From Pseudomonadota bacterium (GTDB lineage Bacteria; Desulfobacterota; Binatia; Binatales; Binataceae), in assembly GCA_021324855.1 (NCBI GenBank), contig JAJPIG010000022.1, forward strand, positions 249,777 to 313,776: 64,000 nt of DNA. The letters run 5' to 3'. Shown piece after piece: positions 26,644 to 36,192 of this stretch. The notes beneath the pieces were generated by a model. It worked only from the letters and a program-made list of their open reading frames with translations, did not search any database and was not told where the DNA came from. The stretch's first letter is position 1, and the number at the start of each line of letters is the position of its first letter. The translations under genes were made by a program, and so were the position numbers.

Positions 26644-28712
26644 GCTCCGGTGTCGACGACCAATGTACCCGAGCGATCCACCGTCGCGCGCTGGCCCGGC
26701 CAGATGACGCTGGTTGAATCGAACTGCTCGACAATCGCCGGGCCGACGAGCTCATCGCCCTGCAACAGCTTGTCCCGTTGATACACCCGGGCGCTCAGGA
26801 AACGGGCTTCATCGGGCGAGAAAAGCGCGCGCTCACCGGCCAGCGCGCGCGTGGTCCCGACGCCGTCGGCCGAAGGCAGCGTCGTGCGCGCGAAGCGCGG
26901 CAGCGGCGCTTCGCTGACGATCCGAAACGTCACGATTTCCGCCGGCTCCTGCGGCGCCGACTGGCCGTAGACGCGCTTATGAATCGCGTCGAAGTTCGCG
27001 CGGATCGCGGCGCGATCCGAATCGACCAGCGCGCGATTCGGACAGGTAATCGCAAGCTGATAACCCTGATGCTGGTAGCGAAGATCGATCTCGCGGCGAA
27101 GGCTGAGCGCGGTTTCGGGAATCGCCTCTTCGCGCGCGTCGGCTCGCGCCTGGGCTTCGAGCGCGCCGAAGATCTCCATCATCCGCGCGACCGGAAAACT
27201 GTCGAGCATCCCGACCGCAGAACGCAGATAGATGTGCCGGACGCTCGCGCCAAGCAGGCCGGCCGCGCTCAGAAGTCCGGGCCGCGACGGAATCAGAACG
27301 CGCGGGATATGCAGCTCGCGAGCGAGGTAGGCCGCGTGGATCGGCCCCGCGCCGCCGAACGCGACCAGCGCAAAGCGCCGCGGATCCTGTCCCTGATCGT
27401 AGAGCGCGAGGCGCAGATCGATTGCCATCTGATTGTTCACGATCCGAATTATACCGGCGGCCGCCGCGAGCGGATCGAGCCGTAACTTCGCGGCCAGCCG
27501 TCCCATCGCCTCGCGCGCCGCGTCGATATCCAGCGTCATGCGCCCGCCCAACAGGCTCCCGATGCCCAGCGCGCCGAGCAGCAGGTTCGCATCGGTCACC
27601 GTCGGCTCGGTTCCTCCGCGCCCGTAGCACGCCGGACCCGGCATCGCGCCGGCGCTCTCGGGGCCGACCTTGAGCAGTCCGTCCGGGCCGACCCGCGCGA
27701 TCGTGCCGCCGCCCGCGCCGAGCGTCCGCAGCTTGAGCATCGGGATGCCGATATCCTGCCCCGCGATCTGTCCTTCGCTGCTCTGCTCGGCGCGCCCGTC
27801 GACGATCACGCCGATATCGGTGCTTGTGCCGCCCATGTCGAAGGTAACTGCGTGCGACGTTCCGCATTGACCGGCGATCTCGATCCCGCCGACGACGCCG
27901 GCCGATGGCCCGGAGAGCAGCGTCTGGGTCGGATAGCGCGCCCCGATGTTCATGCGCATCAGGCCGCCGTTGGATTGCATCAGGTAGACCTGCGGCGTCG
28001 TCACGCCGCGCCGTTTAAGCCGCGCGCCGAGTTCGAGCAGGTAGCGCTCGATCACCGGACCGACGTAGGCATCGACGACCGTGGTCGACAGGCGCGGATA
28101 TTCACGGATCGCGGGCAGCACGCGCGCGGAGAGCGAGACGCGAATCTCGGGCGCCTCCTCCGCGATGATCGCGGCGGTGCGCTCCTCATGATCAGGATTC
28201 AGAAAGCTGAAGAGGTAGCAGACTGCCATCGAAACCACGCCGCGATCGCGGAGCTTGCGGACGGCGGCGCGCACCTCGGCTTCATCGAGCGGCGTCAAAA
28301 CCTTGCCTTCGGAATCGACGCGCTCGCTGATCTCGCAGGTGAGTCGCTGCGGCACGAGCATCGGAGGCTTCTGAAAAAACGGATCGAGCAGCGCGCGCAC
28401 GCTGTCGGGGCGAATCCAGCCGCGCGCCTCGTAGATCGCGCGAAAGCCGCGCGTAATCAGCAGCCCGGCGCGGACCCCCTTCCCCTCAAGCATCGTGTTG
28501 GTTGCGACCGTGGTGCCGTGCGCGACCAGTTGCACGTCGTCCGGCGCGATGCCGGCGGCGAATAATTCGTCGAGCGCGGCGACGACCGCCTGCGACGGAT
28601 CGGACGGCGTCGACGGAACCTTGGTGACGAAAATCCGCCCGCTGCCCGCTTCCACCGCGATCAGGTCGGTGAACGTGCCTCCGCAATCGATTCCAACCAG
28701 ATATTGATTCAC
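26640..28712 (-). CDS. hyuA: Hydantoinase A / oxoprolinase family protein
   Basis: ATPase-fold subunit of 690 residues. The N-terminal phosphate loop LVGIDCGGTFTDLIAVE, the HGTTVATNTMLEGKG block and the central FDMGGTSTDIGVI loop are all intact. HyuA binds ATP and phosphorylates the cyclic amide or ketone for HyuB. Start: GTG 28712, immediately before NQYLVGIDCGG, matches the family; GTG 28757 would add 15 residues and has no better ribosome site. It diverges from the luciferase-like monooxygenase gene across 151 bases. Hydantoin, oxoproline and carboxylase-type substrates are all possible. Confidence 0.92.
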   Translation of the reverse strand: MNQYLVGIDCGGTFTDLIAVEAGSGRIFVTKVPSTPSDPSQAVVAALDELFAAGIAPDDVQLVAHGTTVATNTMLEGKGVRAGLLITRGFRAIYEARGWIRPDSVRALLDPFFQKPPMLVPQRLTCEISERVDSEGKVLTPLDEAEVRAAVRKLRDRGVVSMAVCYLFSFLNPDHEERTAAIIAEEAPEIRVSLSARVLPAIREYPRLSTTVVDAYVGPVIERYLLELGARLKRRGVTTPQVYLMQSNGGLMRMNIGARYPTQTLLSGPSAGVVGGIEIAGQCGTSHAVTFDMGGTSTDIGVIVDGRAEQSSEGQIAGQDIGIPMLKLRTLGAGGGTIARVGPDGLLKVGPESAGAMPGPACYGRGGTEPTVTDANLLLGALGIGSLLGGRMTLDIDAAREAMGRLAAKLRLDPLAAAAGIIRIVNNQMAIDLRLALYDQGQDPRRFALVAFGGAGPIHAAYLARELHIPRVLIPSRPGLLSAAGLLGASVRHIYLRSAVGMLDSFPVARMMEIFGALEAQARADAREEAIPETALSLRREIDLRYQHQGYQLAITCPNRALVDSDRAAIRANFDAIHKRVYGQSAPQEPAEIVTFRIVSEAPLPRFARTTLPSADGVGTTRALAGERALFSPDEARFLSARVYQRDKLLQGDELVGPAIVEQFDSTSVIWPGQRATVDRSGTLVVDTGA

Positions 28713-28863
28713 GAACCCAAAGCGCCGCTCAGCCAACGGCCGTTTACAAACTGCCACGCTGCCGGTCGCAGTCGCAACCGCGATTGACCGAATTTTGTAG
28801 AATCACTATGTTGCCCAAGTTTCCGCGGAGGCGGAAAATCCGGATCGAACCACGGTGAACAGC

Positions 28864-29910
28864 ATGGAACAGCTCAGCTTTGGAGTTTTCGACCACATCG
28901 AGCGCACCAGCGGTGCTCCGAACCTGCAGACGCTCTACCAGGAACGGCTGAAGCTGATGGAAGATTACGACCGTGCCGGGATCTTCTGCTTCCACGTCGC
29001 GCAGCATCATGCGACCCCGCTCGGGATGGCCCCGTCGCCGAACATCTTTCTCTCGGCTGCGGCCGAGCATACGAAGCGCCTCCATTTCGGTCCGCTGGTT
29101 TACCTGCTGCCGTTTTACCAGCCGCTGCGGCTGATCGAAGAGATCTGCATGCTCGACCACCTGAGCGGCGGACGTCTCGAGGTTGGCGTCGGACGCGGCG
29201 TGTCGCCGTTCGAGCTCGGTCTGCATCGCATCCCGTTTTACGAGGCGCGCAATATTTTCCACGAAGCGCTCGAAGTGCTGCATCGTGGGCTGACCAACGA
29301 TCGGCTCTCATTCAGCGGCAAGTACTATCATTATGAAAACGTGCCGATGGAGCTGCGGCCGCTGCAGCAACCGCATCCCGATTTCTGGTATGGCACGCTC
29401 AACGAAGAGACCACGATGTACGCGGCGAAGCGCGGGATGCACGTGGTGACGCTGGGGCCGACTGAGATGGCGGCGAAGGTGGTTGCGGCCTATCGCGCGA
29501 CCTGGAAGCCGAACAACCCGGAGAATCTGAACCCGCACGTCAAGTCGCCCAAGATCGGCGTGCAGCGCCATGTGTTTATCGCCGATACCGACAAGGAGGC
29601 CGACCGCATCGGCCGCTCGGCATTTAAGGTCTTCTTCCACAACATCCAGAAGCTTTGGAACGATTTCGGCACCTTCACCGCGGTTTTTCCGAACGATTAC
29701 GACAAGGTCGTGGAGGCGGGTGCGTTCGTCGTCGGCTCGCCGTCGAAGGTGCGCGATGAGCTGGCGCGTGCGGCCGAGATCACGAAGACCAATTATTTGG
29801 TGCAGGTCTTCTCGTGGGGCGATTTGACCGGCGATCAGTCGCGCAAGTCGTTCGATCTGTTCGCGTCGCGCGTGATGCCGGAGCTGCAGAAGATTTCGCT
29901 CGCCGCCTAA
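28864..29910 (+). CDS. Luciferase-like (LLM class) flavin-dependent monooxygenase
   Basis: TIM-barrel flavin oxidoreductase of 348 residues. Family blocks seen are [43 protein letters not shown] and [12 protein letters not shown]. These enzymes use FMNH2 or F420 with O2 to oxidise long-chain, sulfonated or ring substrates. No flavin reductase is adjacent. ATG 28864 is used; GTG 28855 is three codons earlier and neither has a strong ribosome site. The 3' end overlaps the convergent queC stop by four bases, so the two transcripts must be antisense at their ends. Confidence 0.88.
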   Translation: MEQLSFGVFDHIERTSGAPNLQTLYQERLKLMEDYDRAGIFCFHVAQHHATPLGMAPSPNIFLSAAAEHTKRLHFGPLVYLLPFYQPLRLIEEICMLDHLSGGRLEVGVGRGVSPFELGLHRIPFYEARNIFHEALEVLHRGLTNDRLSFSGKYYHYENVPMELRPLQQPHPDFWYGTLNEETTMYAAKRGMHVVTLGPTEMAAKVVAAYRATWKPNNPENLNPHVKSPKIGVQRHVFIADTDKEADRIGRSAFKVFFHNIQKLWNDFGTFTAVFPNDYDKVVEAGAFVVGSPSKVRDELARAAEITKTNYLVQVFSWGDLTGDQSRKSFDLFASRVMPELQKISLAA

Positions 29911-30602
29911 GCGTTGCGATAACGGATCGGATCGGTTAGTCCGGCTTCGGCAAAGCCCTTGAGGCGCAGCCGGCACGAGTCGCATCGTCCGCACGCCTCG
30001 CCCGCCGGCGACGGATCATAGCAGCTCGAGGTCAGCGAGTAATCGACGCCGAGCGCGGCGCCGGTGCGAATGATCCCGGCCTTGGTGAGATCGATCAACG
30101 GCGTGTGAATGGTCAGCCGATGACCTTCGACGCCGGCCTTGGTCGCAAGATTCGCCATCCGCTCGTATGCCGCGATGTATTCCGGGCGGCAATCCGGATA
30201 GCCGCTGTAGTCAAGCGCGTTGACGCCGATATAGATGTCGTTCGCGCCAAGCACTTCGGCGTAGGCCAGACCGAACGAAAGAAAGATCGTGTTGCGCGCC
30301 GGTACGTAAGTGATCGGAATCTCATGCGCGATCTCGCCGAGCGGACGATCCTTGGGCACCGGAATGTCGGCGGTAAGCGCCGAACCGCCGAACACCCGCA
30401 GATCGATGTCGACAATCACATGGCGCGCCGCGCCCAGCCGTGCGGCAACGCGGCGGGCCGCCTCGACCTCGATCTGATGGCGCTGGCCGTAACGGAAGGT
30501 GAGCGCGCTCGCTTCGAAGCCGTCGCGCCGCGCAATCGCGAACGTCGTGGTCGAATCGATTCCGCCGCTAAGCAGGACGACGGCTCGCGGCAATTCGGAC
30601 AC
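29907..30602 (-). CDS. queC: 7-cyano-7-deazaguanine synthase QueC
   Basis: PP-loop ATPase of 231 residues. The PP-loop SGGIDS is at 12-17, and the C-terminal zinc cluster (one Cys in TSSCYDP, then CGRCDSC) is intact. QueC converts 7-carboxy-7-deazaguanine and ammonia to preQ0 in queuosine synthesis. queD, queE and queF are not in the window. Its start lies inside the 3' end of the preceding alpha/beta hydrolase gene (35-base overlap), so expression is probably coupled with the nicXD-like genes, an unrelated function. Confidence 0.95.
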   Translation of the reverse strand: MSELPRAVVLLSGGIDSTTTFAIARRDGFEASALTFRYGQRHQIEVEAARRVAARLGAARHVIVDIDLRVFGGSALTADIPVPKDRPLGEIAHEIPITYVPARNTIFLSFGLAYAEVLGANDIYIGVNALDYSGYPDCRPEYIAAYERMANLATKAGVEGHRLTIHTPLIDLTKAGIIRTGAALGVDYSLTSSCYDPSPAGEACGRCDSCRLRLKGFAEAGLTDPIRYRNA

Positions 30603-31446
30603 TGTTCGCGGCTCCTCTGGCGGTTCTCACCCGCTTGGTTTTAGCTGGAGCGCCGGTTTCGATCTCATCGATGAAGCCGAGCACGGCGCGATTGAACTCC
30701 TGCGGCTGCTCGACGTAACTCGCGTGCCCGACGCCGGCAATCTCAACTAGGCGCGCGCCCTTGATGAGCCTTGCGGTCTTGCGGCCGGCGGCCGGCGGTA
30801 TGACCCGGTCGAGCTCGCCGACGAGCACCATCGTCGGGACGCGAATCGCGCCGACCTCCTTCCGAACGTCGAAAGCGCCGAGCCCCTCGTTGAAAGCCTG
30901 CGTGTAGGCATCGCGATCGTTCGCGGCGAGCATCTCGCAGAACCATTCATGCACTGCTGGTCGAACGTGCGCCGCGAGCGCCTGTCCGGCGACGAGATGC
31001 GCGTATTGCACCATCGACTTCGTCTTGAGCGTGCGAAGCCGCGATTCGCGAACGCGCGCCGGGATGCTCGAGACGCTCGCAGTGTGACACAGCACCAGGC
31101 TGCGAAGCAGGTCGGGGCGGCGAAGCGCGAAGACCTGGCCGATATAGCCGCCGAGCGATGTCCCGACGTAATGAATCGGCGCGATGCCAAGCTTTTCGAC
31201 CATCGCGATTAGATCGTCGGCAAAGCGATCGAGCGCGTAGGAGCCGGGCGCGGTCGGTTTCGACGATTGCCCGAACCCGCGCAGGTCCACCGCGATAACC
31301 CGGTGATGCTCGGCGAAGACATTGAGCTGATTGATCCAGACATCGCCGCGGCATCCGATGCCGTGCACGAGCACGATCGCCGGGCCGCTGCCCGCGTCGT
31401 GGAAATTCAGCGCAACTTCGCCGACTTCAACCTGCGGCATCGTCAT
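30568..31446 (-). CDS. Alpha/beta hydrolase, N-formylmaleamate deformylase (NicD)-like candidate
   Basis: Hydrolase of 292 residues with LVHGIG oxyanion loop, nucleophile S97 in GTSLGG, acid in [10 protein letters not shown] and histidine in [10 protein letters not shown]. By fold alone it could be an esterase or C-C hydrolase. Its position 11 bases after a NicX-like gene suggests NicD, which removes formate from N-formylmaleamate. The C-terminus is an unusual basic tail (about 30 residues, rich in Arg, Lys and Ala) that overlaps queC; it may be disordered. Either ATG 31446 or ATG 31440 could start it. Confidence 0.68.
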   Translation of the reverse strand: MTMPQVEVGEVALNFHDAGSGPAIVLVHGIGCRGDVWINQLNVFAEHHRVIAVDLRGFGQSSKPTAPGSYALDRFADDLIAMVEKLGIAPIHYVGTSLGGYIGQVFALRRPDLLRSLVLCHTASVSSIPARVRESRLRTLKTKSMVQYAHLVAGQALAAHVRPAVHEWFCEMLAANDRDAYTQAFNEGLGAFDVRKEVGAIRVPTMVLVGELDRVIPPAAGRKTARLIKGARLVEIAGVGHASYVEQPQEFNRAVLGFIDEIETGAPAKTKRVRTARGAANSVRIAASRRPA

Positions 31447-31457
31447 CCACCCGTCGA

Positions 31458-32492
31458 TCAGCGGCCCGGGACGCGCATATCCTCGGGGACGATCGCGCCG
31501 TCCTTCACGATCAGCTCGTCGTCGAGATACAGCGTGCAGTTGCGCATCGGGAGATCGAGATGACACGCGGTGTTGTTGGCGCCGCCAAGCTCGGTATTCG
31601 GGCCGGTCGAGAACAACACATTGCCATAAAAAGCGCGCCCTTCCATCCCGATGCCGCCGACGCCCTGTGCATGACAGGTCCAGTTGGCGCGCTCGTTGAG
31701 GCCCCATCCGATGTGCGAGATGCCGTAAGCCTGCGGATCGCGATAGCTCGCCATGTAATCGCGCAGCAGCTCGGCGTCGAGGCCGCCCTTGATGTCAACG
31801 ATGCGCCCGTCGCGGATTGTGAAATCGATCGGATCGCGCACGTAGCTTGCGAAGGGGTAGATGATATCGCCGCGATCCATGACCACGCGGCCGTTGACCT
31901 GAGTCTCGCCGGCGCCGGTGAAGGCGAACCCGCTCGGCCAATGGTCCCAGCGTCCGGGCGTGTCGGTGTACCCGTACTCGCACATCGCGGGGAACTTGCC
32001 GAGCTTGTAGGTGACGTCAGTGCCGGCGTGGTTCGTGAAGCGCAGCTCGTGGCCATTGGCGAGACGCCGCTCTGCCGCTTCGACGCGCTCGCGCAGGTCG
32101 GGGGTCGGAAAGAGCCGGGCGAGGACTTCAGGTGGTTCGACGCAGAGCAGGATGCGCGCGCCCGCCTTTTGGATTTCGAGCTGCTCCTTCGAGAACAGCA
32201 AGAACACCAGGTCGATCACCAGGTCGGCGCTCTTGAGCGCCTCGATCGCCGGACGGTTCCCGGCCAGCGCCGCCGCGCCGCTGAAACCCAGCACCTCGGC
32301 GCCCTTGCCCGGAAGCAGCGACAGATTGAACACCTGCGCATCGAGATCGCGCGCCGCCATCATGAAGGCATTAGCATATTCAGTCCGCCGCTCGGCTTCC
32401 GACAGGACCGCGACGGTCTGCCCTGGTTTAACCTGACAAAGCTCGAGTTCGCGACGAAACAACGACACCAATTCGGCTGAGTTCAGCGACAT
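31458..32492 (-). CDS. nicX: 2,5-dihydroxypyridine 5,6-dioxygenase-like (NicX family)
   Basis: Protein of 344 residues, close to NicX of Pseudomonas (about 350). Blocks remembered from NicX are nearly unchanged: ILLCVEPPEVLARLFPT, EYGYTDTPGRWDHWPSGF, YGISHIGWGL and RAFYGNVLFSTGPNTE. The mononuclear iron ligands are kept as E172, H311 and D313. NicX opens 2,5-dihydroxypyridine to N-formylmaleamate. The family also includes leucyl aminopeptidase-like proteins, but the iron triad favours the dioxygenase. ATG 32492 is chosen because AAGGAG is six bases upstream; the earlier ATG 32498 touches that site. Confidence 0.82.
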   Translation of the reverse strand: MSLNSAELVSLFRRELELCQVKPGQTVAVLSEAERRTEYANAFMMAARDLDAQVFNLSLLPGKGAEVLGFSGAAALAGNRPAIEALKSADLVIDLVFLLFSKEQLEIQKAGARILLCVEPPEVLARLFPTPDLRERVEAAERRLANGHELRFTNHAGTDVTYKLGKFPAMCEYGYTDTPGRWDHWPSGFAFTGAGETQVNGRVVMDRGDIIYPFASYVRDPIDFTIRDGRIVDIKGGLDAELLRDYMASYRDPQAYGISHIGWGLNERANWTCHAQGVGGIGMEGRAFYGNVLFSTGPNTELGGANNTACHLDLPMRNCTLYLDDELIVKDGAIVPEDMRVPGR

Positions 32493-32650
32493 AGACATCT
32501 CCTTGCGGCGTCCACGGCGTCTGCGGCCGGACTGTGGTTCTCAACGGCCCTTTTGGATAGTACAGCTTTTCGTGTTCGATACCCAAAGCAACTGGATATG
32601 CCGATTCGAACGGTGGTAGCCTGCCGATCAATCCATTGGAGGCGGCACTT

Positions 32651-33502
32651 ATGGCCGAGCAAGCGCCGCGATTGCGCGCACATCTGGATCATATCGAATT
32701 GAACTCGCCCGAGCCGGCGGTTCTGGCCGAGTTCTATCAGCGGGCGCTCGATATGGAAATCGAGCAAATCGCCGCCGATCGATGGCTGTGTCACGCGCCG
32801 CGGCGGCGTCTGCTGATTGCGAAAGGCGCGACCAGGACCATCGCGTTCGGAGCGTATGCCGTCGAGGATTCCGGGCTGCTTGCGACGGTTCGCGATTTCG
32901 CCGCGCGGCGCGGGGCCGCGATCGAACCCTCGCCGACACCGCTGTTTGCCGATAACGCGTTCGCGGTCGTTGATCCCGATGGACATCGGATCGTGCTCGG
33001 CGTGCCGACCGGGCAGCACGGATCGAAAGAGAAGAAAGTCCTGCCCGCACGCCTGCAGCATCTGGTGTTCGGCAGCGACGACGTCCAACGCATCGCCGAT
33101 TTCTACGAACATACGCTCGGCTTCACGGTAAGCGATCGCGTATTCGACAAGCACGGCCGGCTGACGAACTGTTTCTTCCGCGCCGACCGCGGCGACCATC
33201 ATGTCCTCGCGATCTTTCCAGCGACCGAGAAGAAGCTTGATCATCATTGTTACGAATCGATCGACTGGGGTTCAATTCGCGACTGGTCGGATCAGCTTTC
33301 GAGCCGCGGCATTCCAATCGCCTGGGGTCCCGGCCGCCACGGACCAGGCGCGAACCTGTTCATCATGGTGCGCGATCCCGACGGCAACTGGGTCGAAATC
33401 TCCGCTGAACTTGAGCAGGTCGATGCGGCGCGTCCGGCGGGCGTTTGGCAAAGCGGACCCGAAGTCGCGAATCGATGGGGCCAGCCGCGCCTCAGCGTTT
33501 AG
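32651..33502 (+). CDS. VOC-family extradiol dioxygenase-like protein
   Basis: Two-module VOC protein of 283 residues, slightly shorter than BphC-type enzymes. Possible iron ligands are His in RLQHLVFGSDD, His in LDHHCYESIDW and Glu in NWVEISAE. GGAGG lies nine bases before the ATG. It heads the long co-directional block that continues with RidA and the MetE-C-like gene, and diverges from the nicX-like gene across 158 bases, which must hold both promoters. Substrate unknown; glyoxalase-like isomerase function is less likely given the ligand spacing. Confidence 0.8.
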   Translation: MAEQAPRLRAHLDHIELNSPEPAVLAEFYQRALDMEIEQIAADRWLCHAPRRRLLIAKGATRTIAFGAYAVEDSGLLATVRDFAARRGAAIEPSPTPLFADNAFAVVDPDGHRIVLGVPTGQHGSKEKKVLPARLQHLVFGSDDVQRIADFYEHTLGFTVSDRVFDKHGRLTNCFFRADRGDHHVLAIFPATEKKLDHHCYESIDWGSIRDWSDQLSSRGIPIAWGPGRHGPGANLFIMVRDPDGNWVEISAELEQVDAARPAGVWQSGPEVANRWGQPRLSV

Positions 33503-33511
33503 GTGAATTCG

Positions 33512-33901
33512 ATGCGCAAGGAATTCAGGATCCCCGAGCTGGGCGAGCCGATCAGCCATTACACGCACGCCGTGCAGTTCGGCGACCTGGTGTTTGTTTC
33601 TGGCATCGTGGCGCGCGGCGAGCATGGCGAGCTGATTGGCGGCGACGATCCTGCTGCTCAGACGCGGCAAATCTTCAGGAACATGGAACGCGTGCTCAAG
33701 GCGATCGGAGCAAGCTTCGCCGACGTGTTGAAGGTGACGGTGTTTCTGACCGACGTGAACGATCGCGAAAAGATCAATCCGATCCGGCAGGAATACTTCG
33801 GTGCAGCGCGGCCGGCAAGCACGCTCGTTCAGATCGGCCGCCTCGCGCTGCCCGGCGCGCGCGTCGAAATCGAGTTCGTGGTGGGCCTGCCGCAGAAGTG
33901 A
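33512..33901 (+). CDS. RidA/YjgF family enamine-imine deaminase
   Basis: Single-domain Rid protein of 129 residues. The C-terminal blocks RPASTLVQIGRLALPGARVEIE and VKVTVFLTDVNDR-like VLKVTVFLTDVND match the family; the arginine of the RPA motif that holds the substrate carboxylate is present. RidA hydrolyses reactive enamine/imine intermediates; close relatives are 2-aminomuconate deaminases in nitroaromatic pathways. AGGTG six bases before ATG 33512 favours this start over GTG 33503. It lies nine bases after the dioxygenase gene and ten before the MetE-like gene, so they are co-transcribed. Confidence 0.88.
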   Translation: MRKEFRIPELGEPISHYTHAVQFGDLVFVSGIVARGEHGELIGGDDPAAQTRQIFRNMERVLKAIGASFADVLKVTVFLTDVNDREKINPIRQEYFGAARPASTLVQIGRLALPGARVEIEFVVGLPQK

Positions 33902-33911
33902 TTCAGAACCG

Positions 33912-35063
33912 ATGAACAGCCTGGATTCTATCCGTACCGACGTCGTCGGCAGCCTGCTCCGGCCACAAGCCCTGAAAGCCGCGCGCACGCAGTTCGACGA
34001 AGGACGCATCAACCGCGAGGAACTGGCGAAGATTGAAGATGCGGCGGTCCGCGATGCGATCGCGATGCAGGAGGCGATCGGCCTCGAGGTCATCAGCGAC
34101 GGCGAGTTCCGTCGCCTGAATTTCCAGGACAGCTTCGGCGAGTCGGTCGGCGGTTATGACTCAGCGCCGGCGACGCTGAAACTTCACGAAGCGCGCGCGG
34201 CCGGCGGGAAGCCGCTTTCGCGCCACGACCTGCCGTTCGATCACGAGCCGGCCAAGGGCACGCCGGTGGTGCAGCGCCAGCGCGTTATCGAACGGATCTT
34301 CCTCAAGCGCAACCTGCCGCTCGAAGAGTATCGATTCGCCGCACGCCACGCGCATCGCCCGCTCAAGGTTTCGCTGATCGGCCCGGATCGAATTGCTCAG
34401 CGCTTCGATCATCGAAACTCGACTGCGATCTACCCCACCGTCGATGCGTTCGTTGCCGACGTGGTGCGCATCGAGCGACATATCGTGCAGAGCCTGGTCG
34501 ACGCGGGATGCCGCTACGTGCATATCGACGCGCCCGGCTACACCGCTTATGTCGATGGTCCGTCGCTCGACGCGATGCGCAGGCGCGGCGAAGACCCGGC
34601 GGAGAATTTCACGCGCTCGCTCCGCGCCGACAACGAGCTAATCGCCGGCTTCGACGGCATCACCTTCGGGCTCCATCTATGCCGCGGCAATCAGCGCAGC
34701 ATGTGGCATCGCGAGGGCGCCTACGACTCGATCGCGGAGCGGCTTTTCAACGAACTGAACCATCAGCGCTTTCTGCTCGAGTACGACACGCCGCGGGCCG
34801 GATCGTTCGAGCCGCTGCGCTTCGTTCCGAAAGGCAAGGTCATCGTGCTCGGACTCGTGACCACGAAGTTGCCTGAGCTGGAGACCGTCGATTCGCTCAA
34901 GCGGCGGATCGACGAGGCCAGCAGGTACATCCCACTCGAACAACTCGCGCTGAGCCCGCAATGCGGGTTCGCATCCGAGTTCGCGGGCAATCTGATCAGC
35001 GAGGATGATCAGCGCCGCAAGCTCGAAGTCGTGGTCGAAACCGCGCGCCAGGTCTGGGGCTAG
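33912..35063 (+). CDS. MetE C-terminal-domain-like zinc methyltransferase/lyase
   Basis: Stand-alone TIM-barrel protein of 383 residues resembling only the catalytic half of cobalamin-independent methionine synthase. Zinc ligands are visible as H-x-C in FGLHLCRGN, a Glu in LLEYDTP and a Cys in LSPQCGFAS. VGSLLRP near the start and DGEFRRLNF are family blocks. Such short homologues include archaeal methionine synthases and epoxyalkane:coenzyme M transferase, so a thiol-transfer role in catabolism is possible. Placement in a degradation block argues against housekeeping methionine synthesis (inference). Confidence 0.8.
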   Translation: MNSLDSIRTDVVGSLLRPQALKAARTQFDEGRINREELAKIEDAAVRDAIAMQEAIGLEVISDGEFRRLNFQDSFGESVGGYDSAPATLKLHEARAAGGKPLSRHDLPFDHEPAKGTPVVQRQRVIERIFLKRNLPLEEYRFAARHAHRPLKVSLIGPDRIAQRFDHRNSTAIYPTVDAFVADVVRIERHIVQSLVDAGCRYVHIDAPGYTAYVDGPSLDAMRRRGEDPAENFTRSLRADNELIAGFDGITFGLHLCRGNQRSMWHREGAYDSIAERLFNELNHQRFLLEYDTPRAGSFEPLRFVPKGKVIVLGLVTTKLPELETVDSLKRRIDEASRYIPLEQLALSPQCGFASEFAGNLISEDDQRRKLEVVVETARQVWG

Positions 35064-35182
35064 CCGCCCGCCCGTCGAAGATTGTCCTTTTAACCGTCCG
35101 GCTTCACCCGCAGCGCGCAAACGTGGTAGCTAACAATCGGATGACGATGCCGCGCCATGCGCGATCGGGTTGAAGGCATTCG

Positions 35183-36190
35183 ATGAGCTCGAAGCCATTG
35201 TGGATCACCGAAGCTGACGTCGTCGCCATGCTCGACATGGGCGACGCGATCGATGCGCTCGGCGCCGGCCTCGCGCGCGAATTTCAGGGCCGCGCGCAGA
35301 ACATGGTCAAGACGCACGTCACCTTCGGCGGCCATGACACGCTCCATGCGGTCGGCGCGGTCTTCCCCGGCGATGGTTTTGTCGGCGCCAAGACCTGGGC
35401 GCATACGGAGGGCGGCGCGACTCCGCTTTTTATCCTGCTCGATTCGCACAACGGGTCGCTCAAGGCGATCATTGAGGCGTTTGCGATGGGCCAGCTTCGC
35501 ACCGCGGCCATCAGCGGTGTCGCGACGCGGTACCTGGCGAAGCCGGACGCATCACGGATGGCGCTGATCGGAACGGGCAAGCAGGCGATGCCGCAGCTTG
35601 CCGCGGTCGCCGCCGTGTGCCGCCTGACGGACGTCAAAGTCTTCAGTCCGAATGCGAAGCATCGCGACGACTTCGCCCGACGCGTGCGCGACGAGCTGGA
35701 GCTCGATGCGTCCGCGGTGGATTCGGTCGTTGCGGCCGTGGACGGCGCGGATCTGATCACGCTCGTGACCCGCGCGCGCGAGCCGTTTCTCGATTCCGCG
35801 ATGGTGGCGCGCGGCGCGCATATCAACGCGGTCGGCGCGATCGTGCCGGAACGAATCGAATTCGCGCCGGCGCTGCTCGATCGATGTTCGATGGTCGCCG
35901 TCGACAATCTCAGCCAGGTGCAGGAGCTCTCGGCCGAGTTCCGCGAGTTTTATGGACCGGCGGCGAGTGCTCGATGGTCGGCGGTGACGCCGCTATCGCG
36001 CCTGGTCGGGGAGAATCGACGACGCGACCCGAGCGCCGACCTCACGCTGTTCAAAGCGATGGGCATGGGCATCTCCGATCTGTCGCTGGCAGTTGAAATC
36101 TACCGGCGCGCGATCGAGCGCGGCCTCGGCCGCGAATTTCCACATCCTGAAAAAGTCAAACCACGGCTCAAAACGAGCACAAGGAGCTGA
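35183..36190 (+). CDS. Ornithine cyclodeaminase / mu-crystallin family oxidoreductase
   Basis: NAD(P)-binding protein of 335 residues. The Rossmann loop reads ALIGTGKQAMPQ, the substrate lysine is in FVGAKTW, and the late AVDNLSQVQE segment follows the family. Members deaminate ornithine to proline or reduce cyclic imines (ketimine reductase, alanine dehydrogenase). In this block it could handle an imine or amino acid produced from an N-containing substrate. It starts 119 bases after the MetE-like gene and ends two bases before the bicupin start, so it is coupled to the latter. Confidence 0.85.
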   Translation: MSSKPLWITEADVVAMLDMGDAIDALGAGLAREFQGRAQNMVKTHVTFGGHDTLHAVGAVFPGDGFVGAKTWAHTEGGATPLFILLDSHNGSLKAIIEAFAMGQLRTAAISGVATRYLAKPDASRMALIGTGKQAMPQLAAVAAVCRLTDVKVFSPNAKHRDDFARRVRDELELDASAVDSVVAAVDGADLITLVTRAREPFLDSAMVARGAHINAVGAIVPERIEFAPALLDRCSMVAVDNLSQVQELSAEFREFYGPAASARWSAVTPLSRLVGENRRRDPSADLTLFKAMGMGISDLSLAVEIYRRAIERGLGREFPHPEKVKPRLKTSTRS

Positions 36191-36192
36191 CG

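Noticed and set aside
29907-30602. queC as part of a 7-deazaguanine DNA-modification island
   Set aside because: No dpd-type or other DNA-modification genes lie nearby; ordinary queuosine synthesis is enough.
33912-35063. Housekeeping methionine synthase MetE
   Set aside because: Only the catalytic half is present and it sits in a catabolic block; kept as a MetE-C-like protein.
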